A program made the position numbers and the translations under genes. The notes under the pieces were generated by a model. That model did not search any database. It was not told the origin of the DNA and was given only the letters and a program-made list of their open reading frames with translations. 64,000 nucleotides of DNA from Datnioides undecimradiatus (lineage: Eukaryota; Chordata; Actinopteri; Lobotiformes; Datnioididae): contig WARS01000015.1 in NCBI GenBank assembly GCA_008933995.1, positions 15,198,957 through 15,262,956 of the forward strand, written 5' to 3'. Shown here in pieces: positions 35,801 to 45,102 of this stretch. The first letter of the stretch is position 1; every line of letters begins with the position of its first letter.

Positions 35801-38781
35801 GTTAGGACAAACTAATTCACAAAGAAAACAATCAACAGGTTGATCTACACTAAAAATTGTTTCTTGCTGTCCCCCGTCTTTGCTTTCTTTACTTCCTCAT
35901 TGCTTCTTTCCTTCTTTTCCCCCTTTTTCCTTCCTAACCAGTAAAACAGCCGTTTTCATCACTACTTTAACTTGTTGCTTTTCATACCTGAATGTGTTTT
36001 ACTTCTGCACTTGTTTATGTTTATTAAGCAAAACATCTGGACATTCACAAGTACTCCAGTATGTTTCCAGTCTAGTTTTAATACTTCCTTAAGGATCATT
36101 TTAGGCACTCCTGCCACTGCTGATTGCAGCTATGTGGTTGGTTTCCTGAGCCCACTGAGCCACCAGGACACCCACATCCACATTACTCACCACGTTTTTA
36201 GGCTGCGTGATAAATATTTTGTCTCCTGTGAAAAGATGACTATTTGCAGCCTCTGGGCTCCTTCCAACAATGAATCAAGTGGAACAGCGAAAACATAAAA
36301 TCATCATGAGCTGTCAAAGTTCACCGTTGTGCATTTTAACAGCTGCAGCGAGGGGCCGTAAGAAGAAGACATCGCTTCCTTTGGGGAGTTGTAAACCGAA
36401 AAGGTTAAGAGTCACGGATGAATGCAAACTATAGATCATGAGACCCGGTCAGCGCTCAGAGAGGCGAGCGGCACAGGTGGTGGGTGGTCTGTTTATCCAC
36501 CTTATCGTGTGTCATAAATTATCACTTTGGGCTTCATAAAACGAGAGCAGATGACATCCAGTCCTTTCTACTTTCCAATCCACAGCGCTTCCTCCCACTT
36601 AGATGTGTCATTTCTCTGCCCGAGTCTGCTACACGTTGTCATTGTCATTCACAGAAGACGAGTATTCTGTTTCAAAGGGCCAGTCTGCAGGAGGGCACCA
36701 GCCTGCCTCATTTACATTCACTCTTGTTATATAATACATGCTGGGCTTATTAGCAGCATATGTTTTAAATATGAGGATCAGGTTGAGAGAGGGAGACTCG
36801 GCCTACTCACATTTATTCACAGCAGAGTGCGTTTGTATTCATGTTGTACAATGTGAAGAACACTTACTGTGACAAAAGGCAATTCGGCTTTCATGTTCTA
36901 AAATCGAACAGGACTTACTGCTCTCATTAAATAACCCTTTGTGTTGTTTTTTTGTCTCACTGAGCTGTGTATGTGTGTGTGCAGTAAATGACTTGACACA
37001 ACGGGGATGTGTGTGTTTGCGGGGGTTGTCACGCATTTGGATTTGATCTTAATGGATCTCTCTCTACCCCTTGTCATAACGTGCAAAACAAATGTAAAAC
37101 ACAACTCTCTTGCTTTGCCAGCTCGTGTTAAAATGACAGGGACACTCATCACATGTTGTGTTTGCAGTCATTTAGGCTGTAGAAGGACAAATGGGGCTAA
37201 ATGCCCGATGAGAGGAGGGAGTAGCTGGAGAGACGTTGGCAGCATGTGTCGACTGGTCTGCAGAGCGTTAAAGGTAAATTACAAAGCCACAATGACGAGG
37301 TCGGGGTTCTTCATTGACTGTTAGAGTTTGTTTAAGATTTCCAGGTTTGAGTCAGCACCAGTTGACTTTGAGCTAAATGAATTCAGTGGACCAAACATCT
37401 GGATCTCCCCCTGGTGGATGGCTCCAGAACCCTGCTCCCTCCCTCTTTAGCAGATGGGACATGGGCCAGGAAAAAAAATCCATGTACACATCAGAACATC
37501 AAATCCATTTTTCCGAAGATGCTTTAGGTAGGTCTTATCCTGCTAATGTATGCTCAAGTGTTTTTTCCAATAAGTCATTATTATATCACCATGCATACTC
37601 GATATACAACAACAAAACAACTGTACAGTCAACTTTTTCCTGAGCATGTTCTATAAAACACAAAATTCACAAAATTACATTACATACATCTGTTATGAAT
37701 ACCTCAGTGCCTGCTCACAACCACTACTCATGCTGTCGTCTCAGTCTTTAAGAGGGCTCTAATGGTTTGAAGTATTTACTTGCTCAGTTTTTACTGGTCG
37801 CCATTGTTGAGCGCCTTTTGTCAATCTAAATGATCCTTAAAGTTCTTTTTTTGTGGCCTGAAGCCTGAAACTCCCCATCTCAGCATTCTGAGATCAGATT
37901 ACCTCCTTAATTTGATAAACTTCCTGTTGGGGTGAGGCATATTGTAACGCAGGCAATGAAATCAATGAAATCACAGTTGGGAGAAAGGTAATTGTTTTTC
38001 ATGGGAGGGGTGGAGCTCCTGTTTCATTGGAAATAAATTGCATGCCAGTTTATACCTGCTGGCACTGACAAGATCCATGTTTTTCAGGTAATAGAAGAAA
38101 AAAACGGAAAAAGAAATGTAATGTTTAATGAAAGTAGTATCTATATTACATGGCCAAAAGTATATGGACACATAAAGATTATACCCATATGTTACTGTGA
38201 GACTTTTTTTTTTTTCCATATTCCAAAGGTGTTGGAGAACAAACCTCTCACCTTGCATCCTTTGGTACCCGGGCCTTCTCAAAGGAGAACTTTGGCAGGC
38301 TGCTGGAGTCATAGGTCCTGGATGTGGGTTCAGCCGATACCCCCGCTTTGGCCCCTTTTCTTCTGTTGAGGGTTTCCTTGATCCGAACACTGAGGTTGGG
38401 GCTGCTCTTGTTGCTGGTTTTGATGGAAGGCGGCCTCGATGCCAGACCCACCGAGGCTCCGCTCTGGTTCTTCATCACGTCCTGTAGCTTGTTGAGCTGG
38501 ATGCACTTGTTCTGCAGCTCCTCGCTCAGTTCAGCCAAAGCTCGCGTCTGCTTGGCCAGCTGCTCCTGGAGACCTTTGATCTGCTGCTCTTTGGCACAAA
38601 GCTCTTCATCCCTCCTCTTGCCCTCTCGCTCCAGCTCATCCACTCGGGCTCTCAGCGAGTCCAGCGATGAGTTTTTGAAGCCCCCACCATTGTCTTTGTG
38701 GGCTCGGCTGTGGGAAGCAGCGGCAGCAGAACAGCCGTCTGCGTGTTTGTAACGCTTCGATTTCATCGAGCCATTCCCCAT
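17725..38781 (-). CDS. prkg2: cGMP-dependent protein kinase 2, Prkg2 / cGKII (complete, 18 coding exons)
   Basis: Membrane-anchored serine/threonine kinase activated by cGMP; in vertebrates it acts in endochondral growth, gut ion secretion and renin control. 18 exons join in phase to 2355 bases, 784 residues (human about 762). In order: MGNGS start with a myristoylatable Gly2; leucine-zipper coiled coil about 40-104; autoinhibitory segment [13 protein letters not shown] at 140-152; cGMP-binding domain A about 188-305 with [14 protein letters not shown] (Arg265); cGMP-binding domain B about 306-435 with FGEKALIS and VRSAN (Arg389); AGC kinase with GVGGFG 482-487, Lys504, YRDLKPEN (Asp598), DFG 616-618, [14 protein letters not shown] (Thr631, APE 640-642); and the C-tail ending SYFDSYPP...[10 protein letters not shown]. 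The tail, N-terminus and kinase wording separate it from PRKG1. No frameshift or lost catalytic residue seen. Confidence 0.97.
18013..18079 (-). CDS. prkg2: prkg2 coding exon 17
   Basis: 67 bases reading [20 protein letters not shown] then RE. Donor GTAAGA; acceptor ends TCTGAAG. Too short for an ORF scan, but fits exactly in phase between exons 16 and 18. Confidence 0.95.
18567..18629 (-). CDS. prkg2: prkg2 coding exon 16
   Basis: 63 bases reading [20 protein letters not shown], completing Arg codons at both edges. Donor GTAAGA; acceptor CCTTACAG. Kinase C-lobe. Confidence 0.95.
18852..18974 (-). CDS. prkg2: prkg2 coding exon 15
   Basis: Reads [20 protein letters not shown] and on to [11 protein letters not shown]. 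Donor GTGCAA is a weak but valid GT donor; acceptor ACTCCACAG. Kinase C-lobe substrate region. Confidence 0.95.
19193..19356 (-). CDS. prkg2: prkg2 coding exon 14 (DFG to APE)
   Basis: Starts VDFGFAKKI and includes the activation segment [20 protein letters not shown], then [17 protein letters not shown]. Donor GTAATG; acceptor TGTTCCAAG. The DFG Asp, the activation-loop Thr and the APE motif are all intact. Confidence 0.96.
19468..19609 (-). CDS. prkg2: prkg2 coding exon 13 (catalytic loop)
   Basis: Reads [20 protein letters not shown] and then [19 protein letters not shown] to IKL. Contains the YRDLKPEN catalytic loop. Donor GTGAGT; acceptor TTTTTAG. Confidence 0.96.
19880..19969 (-). CDS. 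prkg2: prkg2 coding exon 12 (kinase hinge)
   Basis: Reads [20 protein letters not shown] and then GEIWSLLRD. Donor GTAAGA; acceptor CTACTACAG. Confidence 0.95.
19970..21001. other. prkg2 intron 11
   Basis: 1.0-kb AT-rich GT-AG intron. No exon or recognised repeat. Confidence 0.7.
21002..21138 (-). CDS. prkg2: prkg2 coding exon 11 (ATP-anchoring lysine)
   Basis: Reads [20 protein letters not shown] to ARSPFVVK. Lys in FALK is the ATP-binding lysine (504). Donor GTCAGT; acceptor CATCCACAG. Confidence 0.95.
21225..21320. mobile_element. Fragment of a dispersed fish repeat
   Basis: Contains CTATCTCAAAACAATAGTCA and then GGTTACCATATG, similar to the fragment at 5232-5345. Lies in prkg2 intron 10. 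Confidence 0.35.
21704..21854 (-). CDS. prkg2: prkg2 coding exon 10 (glycine loop)
   Basis: Reads [20 protein letters not shown], then [20 protein letters not shown], the start of the kinase domain. Donor GTGGGA; acceptor AATTTAG. Confidence 0.95.
21990..22088 (-). CDS. prkg2: prkg2 coding exon 9
   Basis: Reads [20 protein letters not shown] and then [13 protein letters not shown]. End of cGMP domain B and the linker to the kinase. Donor GTGGGT; acceptor TTTTGTAG. Confidence 0.95.
22572..22640 (-). CDS. prkg2: prkg2 coding exon 8
   Basis: 69 bases reading [20 protein letters not shown] then DRE. Holds the phosphate-binding Arg of cGMP domain B. Donor GTGAGT; acceptor CTCCCCCAG. Confidence 0.95.
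22641..23193. other. prkg2 intron 7
   Basis: 553-base intron with no recognised feature. A 75-codon minus-strand frame at 22904-23131 is not a known domain and is not needed by the gene model. Confidence 0.7.
23194..23288 (-). CDS. prkg2: prkg2 coding exon 7
   Basis: Reads [20 protein letters not shown] and then [11 protein letters not shown]. cGMP domain B with FGEKA. Donor GTAAAA; acceptor ends in GCAG. Confidence 0.95.
23289..25500. other. prkg2 intron 6
   Basis: 2.2-kb intron. The part at 23600-24060 is GC-richer and more complex than its flanks. No coding signal. Confidence 0.7.
25501..25578 (-). CDS. prkg2: prkg2 coding exon 6
   Basis: 26 codons reading [20 protein letters not shown] then IIAQGK, phase 0 at both ends. 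cGMP domain B beta strands. Donor GTAATG; acceptor TCACGTTAG. Confidence 0.95.
27853..27876. repeat. CT microsatellite
   Basis: Twelve uninterrupted CT units in prkg2 intron 5. Confidence 0.95.
28366..28545. mobile_element. Degraded copy of the percomorph inverted-repeat element
   Basis: Contains AGCTTTAGGTGCTGTTAGAT, GTGCTAAGCTAAG and TCTTCTCATCCAGCTCTCTG in the order expected for the element seen at 3365-3650, in opposite orientation to the copy at 32060. Boundaries approximate. Confidence 0.45.
29288..29313. repeat. CA microsatellite
   Basis: About 13 CA units in prkg2 intron 5. A short C-run (9-10 C) follows at about 29411. Confidence 0.95.
30075..30138 (-). CDS. prkg2: prkg2 coding exon 5
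   Basis: 64 bases reading [20 protein letters not shown] then V, the junction of the two cGMP domains. Donor GTAAGT; acceptor TTCTGTCAG. Confidence 0.95.
30139..30885. other. prkg2 intron 4
   Basis: About 0.75-kb intron. Open frames near 30358-30658 are not recognised. Confidence 0.7.
30886..30991 (-). CDS. prkg2: prkg2 coding exon 4
   Basis: Reads [20 protein letters not shown] then [14 protein letters not shown]. End of cGMP domain A. The acceptor is TTTTACAG. The donor GTTCGC is a poor match to consensus, but it is the only one that keeps the Ser codon in phase with exon 5. Confidence 0.93.
30992..32618. other. prkg2 intron 3
   Basis: 1.6-kb intron with a repeat copy at about 32060-32220. 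The 99-aa open frame ending at 32078 partly overlaps that repeat and is not a gene. Confidence 0.7.
32060..32220. mobile_element. Degraded copy of the percomorph inverted-repeat element
   Basis: Contains TTTCTCGCTAAGAGTTAGAT, AGAAGTATG, CACTTAGCATAAATACTG and AAAAACAGCTAGGCTAGCTC in the order typical of the element; relatives lie at 3365 and 28366. Confidence 0.5.
32619..32732 (-). CDS. prkg2: prkg2 coding exon 3
   Basis: Reads [20 protein letters not shown] and then [17 protein letters not shown], the phosphate-binding cassette of cGMP domain A. Donor GTAACG; acceptor ATTTCCAG. Confidence 0.95.
33807..33839. promoter_or_regulatory. Perfect 14-bp inverted repeat containing a full CRE (TGACGTCA)
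   Basis: GCTGCCAGTGACGT (33807-33820), a 5-base spacer, then its exact reverse complement ACGTCACTGGCAGC (33826-33839). TGACGTCA, the palindromic CREB/ATF site, lies at 33824-33831, partly in the spacer. Function is inferred. Confidence 0.5.
33841..33878. repeat. 19-bp tandem duplication
   Basis: AAACTAAAACATTAAATCT is followed directly by the same 19 bases with only the last base changed, next to the CRE hairpin. Confidence 0.9.
35284..35450 (-). CDS. prkg2: prkg2 coding exon 2
   Basis: Reads [40 protein letters not shown] and [11 protein letters not shown], the start of cGMP domain A. Donor GTAGGC; acceptor TCTTAACAG. Confidence 0.95.
35451..38251. other. prkg2 intron 1 (between coding exons 1 and 2)
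   Basis: 2.8-kb intron. Several open frames of 70-109 codons have no recognisable protein. A CTCF-like motif lies at 37405-37417 (minus) and a decayed repeat lies against the 3' side of coding exon 1. Confidence 0.7.
38146..38232. mobile_element. Decayed fragment of a common fish DNA-transposon-type repeat
   Basis: ACATGGCCAAAAGTATATGG, then ACAC, TATACCCATATGTTACTGTG and a T-run resemble the start of a repeat very common in fish genomes, known to me from memory. It lies within about 20 bases of the coding exon 1 donor. Confidence 0.45.
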
Positions 38782-38789
38782 CTTATCGC
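38252..38789 (-). CDS. prkg2: prkg2 coding exon 1 (N-terminal, with 8 bases of 5' UTR)
   Basis: The start chosen is ATG at 38781-38779, giving [16 protein letters not shown]. The MGNGS start matches the known myristoylated N-terminus of cGKII. An in-frame ATG 18 bases upstream would lie in the intron: the acceptor GTCCTTAG ends just before 38789, so the longer frame is rejected. Coding part 38252-38781, 530 bases. Holds the leucine-zipper coiled coil and the [13 protein letters not shown] pseudosubstrate segment. Donor GTGAGA. Confidence 0.95.
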
Positions 38790-39740
38790 CTAAGGACACA
38801 GTAGAGATTCAGACTCAATATTTGCTGATGTGATTGAACTGTTATCAAAGAGAAGTGAGCTTTCCCAACAGCACAGTGACATTTAGCTGAAAAATGTCTA
38901 TATAAGGAAGCTGGGAGTGAGATTTCAAACAAAAGAGCTGACGCTGTGTGAAGAGAAAACAGGAGAAAGATGTAAAGAGAGAGGAGACGGAGCAAATCTG
39001 TATATAATGGTCAACGAGTGTGTCTTCTCCATTTATAATTCAGAGGGCAGGAAGTATTACGTTACATCAACAGTCACTCCCTTTCTGCTTGCAGTGGAGG
39101 AAATGCTGTTCAGGAAGCTTATAAAAAAGAAAAAGTGTCAAAATAAAATAACTTTAACAATATATTTTTACTCTGACGTCAACTTTCAGAGCATGTTTCT
39201 TTCCACATAGAGATCCTGCACATGGGAGAAAATGTCTGAGAACAATCCGGTGTTTGTTGTTTGGGACTGTCGCCCACACACGCATACAGTAGACTTCATT
39301 CATGACATTCCTGCTCGGCTACAGTGAGTGGATGTCAGATCAGACTGGTCTCACAACACTGTTCTGAAAACTACATGACAGACATTAATTATGAACTTGT
39401 TTGTAAAGATTAGCACTGAAATTCCCTTTAATTTGTCTGAGTTATAAAGCAGTCTCCTCTCTGAAATCACAATAAAAGATTTCCAGTAACAGATGTATTA
39501 ACATATGGCTGAGGAAATCTCTTATTATAAGAATATTCCCTTCTTTTTTTGCATTTTTATCTGTCCGTTTGTGAAGGTGATTAAAAACTCATTCAGTTAA
39601 GTTTACTTAAGAGTACATCTCCTGGAAGGACCGTGCACCTGCAACTTCCGATGCCTCGTCATTCCTCTCCAGAGCCGTTAAATAATGATTAAAATAAAAA
39701 AAAAAGCCGCGCTCAGTTCGCATTAAACATCTGGGCTCAC
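38790..39740. other. prkg2 intron between the untranslated first exon and coding exon 1
   Basis: About 0.95 kb, bounded by a consensus donor at 39740 and an acceptor at 38790. No other feature seen. Confidence 0.5.
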
Positions 39741-39950
39741 CTGATTAGTTGTCAGAGCCTTCAGACGAGCCTGGGGGACGATTTAAAAGATGAAACTGCG
39801 TGTCTGCACATCCGAGCATCCGTAGAGAAACAGTCCATCTACGACACTGGTCGCATCCTCTCCTCCCTCTGTCTCTCCCTCCCTCGTGCGCTCCTCTTTC
39901 CTCCTCGGCTCTGCGCACTCTCGCGTGCGCAGCAACGGGCAGTATGATTG
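39741..39950 (-). other. prkg2: Probable untranslated exon 1 of prkg2
   Basis: A strong donor, CAACTAATCAG|GTGAGC, lies at 39741/39740. The sequence above it is GC-rich with CpGs and ends about 30 bases below a TATA box. The 5' edge (about 39950) is inferred from TATA spacing only. Confidence 0.5.
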
Positions 39951-39976
39951 GCAGGTCAGGTGTGTGTACCCCGTTC

Positions 39977-39986
39977 ATTTATATAA
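39977..39986 (-). promoter_or_regulatory. prkg2: Probable prkg2 TATA box
   Basis: The minus strand reads TTATATAAATG here, about 30 bases upstream of a GC-rich segment that leads into a good splice donor. It is the most promoter-like spot upstream of the prkg2 coding exons. Confidence 0.45.
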
Positions 39987-42900
39987 GAATTGTGCATTTA
40001 TGTAATAGGGTGACGTCAGCTCCAAAGTTTGCATTAGTCTCAATAATGAGGCTAAAATAAGTTTCAGATCCGGATAAACTTTCAATCGATTGAAAGTCTA
40101 AATATTTAACATTAAAATTTATAATTCTTATAATTCTTTAATCAGAAATGTACAAAAATGTGATTAAAAAAGAAAGCAAGAGCTGGCTTATACTAAAATG
40201 TCATAATATGCATGCAGTAAGACAAGCAATGTATAGACGTAAGAGATAGTTGGGAGATTGTATCATGCTGGAAGTCATGTCTGTGTATTTGTTTACAAGT
40301 TTACAGGAGGTGTGCAGCTGTTACAGTTTTCCATTTATGGCACCACATTTCTGCACTGTAACTTAACAAAGAGGAACCAAATTCAGCTGTTTTGTTTGTT
40401 TGTTTGTCTGTTCTGTTTTTAGATTCATCTGCAGACTGTTCCAGGTGGACAAGCATACACAAAGGGTCTTTTCCCCAGCTCAGTGCAGACTCAAGGAACC
40501 TTTAGTAAAAATAAGTCCTGGTAGCAGAAAGTATAGCTGTTCACACATTCAAACATGTAGGTTGAGGTGAAAAAAGTGATTTTGAGATAAATAGCCTCAT
40601 TTAGCAGTGAGTCATCCCACAGGCCTGTAGTTTTAGTCAAAAGAAGGAGCTAAATACAAATGCAAATAAACAGATAAATACAAGTAAATATTCATTTATT
40701 ACATCAGAAGACATGAAGGTTTCTTTTGGGAGAAACTTTTAAAAGAGAGATATTTAATCATTTGTTTAAACAAGTAGTCTAATTGAGATTAGGATCTGTT
40801 GTTCAAGAGAGACAAAAATACATAAAAACATTCATTTAAGCCAACACACATTATGAAAAGAAAGTGTGGCTGCAAGTAAATAAGAGAACTACTATTTTAG
40901 CATCAAGTATTTACAAATGTGTATACAAATCTGTACATACATATGTATATGTGTCTACAAATGTGTGTAGAGGTCTGTAAATGTGTGTGGAGATTTGCAA
41001 AGATGTGTGTAGATTTGTCTGTGTGCCTCTGTAGCTACACAGCCTACATATCACTGGGCTGCCGTAGCACCCAGTGATTTTGCTGGGCAAGGTACATTTT
41101 AGGCGGCAACTATGGAGAGAAATTACCAGGTTAACTACTACTCCAGCGGGGTACAGAGTAGTCAACTGCACGTGAGGTTAGGTAATTAATTGCCTAACTT
41201 TGAAACCATAATTTTGCAATCAAGTCTGAAAATAAGGGTATGTAACATAAATCTGAACCTATAATATCACCTGAGTTATGATGGTGGCTATCAGTGACAC
41301 GGGATAGCACTGTCATTGACATACGCAAATCTCCACACATATTTGCAGATTCCTGCAAAGGCAAAATTGTAACAAAAGTTCAAAAAGACAACAAACTGAG
41401 AGGTTTTCCCGGAGTTGTAAATGATGACTTGCCTGTATTTCCAGCTCTTGGTACTTCTCAGTCATTAACATTTTTTCACGCATTTACAGATTTGTCTACA
41501 CATTTACAGATCTATGTATGCATTTACAGACTTGTCTACACACTTGTAAATAGTTTTGCCACAATAATAGCCCCACAGGCAACCTCATAGAATGATCAAC
41601 TTAAACAAGAGAATGTAACCTCAGGTTTCACTTTGTAAATGTCAGGCTCTGTTTTGCATTTAGCACTATGGTACAATTGTAATGTAACTGTGACATCTGA
41701 CATAGTAAATTATTATAAAGTTACACATTCAGCAGAAACAAAATAACACTATGATTCTTTTGTAGTTGTGTTTCTGCATCAGTGTGTTTGCTCAAACATG
41801 GCTACCTGTTGCTTCTGGAAACATATTGAGTGCATGGAGAGTGAGCCAAAACTGCAAAGATGTGGACCTTTAAACCTAAGCAGTCTAGACATTGCTAATA
41901 TAAAAACAATAATCAGAGCAGCTGGGAAGAAATTTCATTGAATGAGATTAGAGAAATGGTAAAAATGTCTTTTTAAAATGTCTTGTCATTAAAATGTCTT
42001 TTTAAACCGACCATGTTTCTCCATGTGGTCATAATATGGATTTTACTGTTTTTGGACAACATCTACACCCAAAGCTGCAAGCTTTCAAATTCAGAAATGA
42101 TTAATTGGTTTTCCCAGTGTGTTTGTCTGTGACGCCGGCCGGTGCAGCCTGGCCTGCAGCACAGTTTATTGACAGGCACAGAACAATAATGGCAGGTGGC
42201 CAAAGCTGATTCATCTGCAGCACTCAGAGCACAGCAAAATAATCCAGGTCACTGACTCCCAACCTGAACCTGAGAGGAAATCTGAGAGGCTGCCAAATGA
42301 TATGGGGACATATTCTGAATAAGCACACATGTTTACTCTGAAGGCATTTAGTCAACTCCGTCATTCATACAGGGCTACAGAAACTTGCTACGGGCACTTT
42401 GGCTGAGCACATGTTTAGATCGGAAGAATTGACTGTTTTGGCTGCTTGGTGGCTCAGTTTTCACAGCCAGTAGGTCAGACTTTAAACCTGCCAGCCAGCT
42501 GATTTTCAATATCTGCATTTGTTGATTGTTTACATGTATTCCCTCTGGTTGTGTACAGTCTTTATGGTCTCCCATTTTTGGCCACCTGACAGGATATTAC
42601 AGAATATGGTCAGTTTTTAGTTGCAAGATGGCATCTAGACGTAAAATCTGTGAAATTTTGTTGAGAAGAGGAAGAGCTCAATATTATTTTTTTTTAACCT
42701 TCAGCTGCCACTGGACAACATGTGATGATGTGTTGTGGCTGCAGTGTTTTGTAGCTGGTCAGGGTCATGAAAAGTCAGATGTTGTTTTTAAAAAAAATTA
42801 AAGTTAAGTCCAGTGGGCGATGACATTTCTGGCCTGTGATCTCCTGACCCATTAAAATACAAAACAGTCATTGAAAAGAGAATAGCATTTACAATTAGAT

Positions 42901-44540
42901 TAGATTACCAATACAGAAAATATAGCAAATATTTTCTGTAGCAGAAATGTTTTTTCTCTAAGATCCCTTTGGTTGGGAACCAGTGGTTTAATGTGACTTA
43001 TTAATGTTTGATGGCCTAGTTATTTTGGTTACATATTTTAAAATTGGATGTTTTAAATTTAGATACATATTTTTTTTAAGTTACAAATTAATTGGGTTCG
43101 TGACAGCAGGCATATATATTATATATTTTAAGTTGTTTGATTTTCCCTTTAAAAGGGAAAAAGTAATTTTAAAAAAAATTTAATGGCAAGAGGAAAAAAA
43201 TTACAGACAGGAAAAAATAAGGTCGGAAAAAAATATTTAATTTTGCTCTTTACCCACTCTTATGTAATTAAAACTGTAGATCAGAAATCAAATGGAAATC
43301 AACTGTGTTTTTTTTTTTCACTTTTCTCTCTGGCCTATTGCAAAATATTAAAGTTCATGGGTCAAATTTCTGGACATCACTGTGAGATATTGTATTGGAG
43401 ATATTGAGTTATCTTATTGCACTGTAAATACCATACTTTTGATTTACGTTCATCATTTTATCAGTTTCAGATGCCTCAGAGTATCACATTAATTTAGTGC
43501 TTCAAGTAACACGCTGCAACACACTGCAACTGTTACAGCAACAGCAGGTGTCATTCAGACCGAACACTTTCAGTTGCACTAAGTCTATTTGGTCACTTGG
43601 TGGAGCCAAATATGTATTTTTGTTTTCTGCCTCTGTGCAGAAAATTCCACTCAAACCTCAGCAGAAAAATAATCACATTACTTCATCAAACATTGATCAT
43701 AAAGTTCTTGATTTGTGTTGCTCAGCATTTTGTGATGTTGTCCTTCCATTTTCTTTCTGGTTTACCTTTGAATAAGTTGTGTAAACTATTTCTTTGTTTC
43801 ACTTTATGTTACATTAGAAGTTAGAATATTTAAGATCCCAGTCCAGGCTGTGTTGACTTTCTCTGTTCTGTCATACTTTGTTTCTTCTCATCTAGTCTGT
43901 TCCTGCTTGCTGTGAACTGTCACAGTCCGGCTGATCTCTGCCGCTTCATTCCAGAGGGACCAGCGAGGCAAAGCACTTTACCTCTGATGAGTTCACTTTT
44001 GTCTCTATGGAGTGGTCACTGCACTTTCTTTTAACTTTTTTCATACATGATTTAAATGAACTTGTTGCAGTTGACACTATAATTCATCTGGGCAGACAAA
44101 ACCTGCAGTGTCTCAGTGTAGAGATTTTTATAGTGTTTGTGAAAAGAGTGGAACAAGTTGGCGACTTAAAGTCACAACTTTCTGTTTCAATTAGCTCTAT
44201 ATGTTTTATCTTTTCATGGTGATTATACACAATATGCAATATTACTTGTTTGATGACTTTTGAAGATGTAAAGTTACACTTTTCTGTCTGAGCTGCATTC
44301 AGTGTCAGTGTCAGTTTGAGCTCAAGCATGTGATCACATTAGTTAAAAATATATTAAAAGGGGAACTAGTGTATTTGACTGAGAATCAGCATTTATTTTC
44401 AAAGTTAATATCATATTTTGTGGTAGAAAGTTTTAAAAAGCTAGTAAGTGAACCATTTGGAGTTTATTTGTACTCCACACAGTGCCCACACATGAAGAAA
44501 TAACTTCCTCCAAACATTTAACAAATCCACAGAGTCAGTC
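39987..44540. other. prkg2-rasgef1b intergenic region
   Basis: About 4.6 kb without a gene. Contains a MITE-like element (40911-41555), a 16-bp direct repeat AAAATGTCTTTTTAAA at 41962 and 41991, and a complex GC-richer stretch at 42131-42240. Open frames of 66-98 codons are not conserved proteins. Confidence 0.6.
40911..41555. mobile_element. MITE-like element with long inverted ends built of short tandem repeats
   Basis: The left end reads TATTTACAAATGTGTATACA, then AATCTGTACATACA. The reverse complement of the right end reads TATTTACAAGTGTGTAGACA, then AGTCTGTAAATGCATACA. Both arms (about 100 bp) are built of degenerate units of about 22 bp of the type TTTACAGATTTGTCTACACA. The middle (about 41010-41320) is unique and non-coding. 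About 645 bp in total. No clear target-site duplication. Confidence 0.7.
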
Positions 44541-44560
44541 CATGTTTTTTTAAACAGCCT

Positions 44561-44566
44561 TTTATT
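44561..44566 (-). terminator. rasgef1b: Probable rasgef1b poly(A) signal
   Basis: AATAAA on the minus strand, about 1.63 kb after the rasgef1b stop. Several further AATAAA hexamers lie upstream (for example near 44.88 and 44.94 kb). Confidence 0.45.
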
Positions 44567-45086
44567 AACTCTCTTTTAGACACTACTAATTCATTTATAA
44601 ACGGTTCCTCTATTCCATTTTAACAGCCCAAATACAAATGAGTGAACACAGGGAGGAAAACAGAAAGAAACACAGTATGTACACAATAAAGCACAACAGC
44701 ACTCAGTGTTGAGGGAGAAGTCAAGGCAAAGCGCACATCAGTCAAAAATATTTAACTTCATACATCGAGCCAATACCTTGAAAAATAAGTGTCTCATACA
44801 AAGTTGTATAAAAAAATAATAGTTAAGCCAATATCTGATAACTACTTAAGCATGTTATGTACCTAGTACAAAATTAAATAACAATAAAATAATAGTAAAT
44901 ATTGGCATAGGGACATAATGTGGCTACACAAATAGATTTATAAATAAAACAAATATGGAGGAAACTTTACTTTTTAATAATATGAAAAATAAAAAAAGGA
45001 TAATATTTAGTATGTGTAGGGTTTAAACAGAAATCCTTAGTTCACATTATTCAACCACACAAAATCATTCACGCTTTCTAACTGAA

Positions 45087-45102
45087 CCACCAGGGGGCAG
45101 CA
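45087..45102 (+). promoter_or_regulatory. CTCF-consensus-like motif
   Basis: CCACCAGGGGGCAGCA matches the core CTCF motif closely. Similar but weaker motifs on the minus strand are at 1805-1818 and 37405-37417. Binding is inferred. Confidence 0.4.

Noticed and set aside
38779..38799. Upstream in-frame ATG giving a six-residue longer Prkg2
   Set aside because: A consensus acceptor (GTCCTTAG) lies between it and MGNGS, and MGNGS is the known myristoylated start of cGKII.
40911..41590. Cys/Thr/Tyr-rich ORFs on both strands
   Set aside because: They are translations of the TTTACAGATTTGTCTACACA-type tandem units of the MITE-like element.
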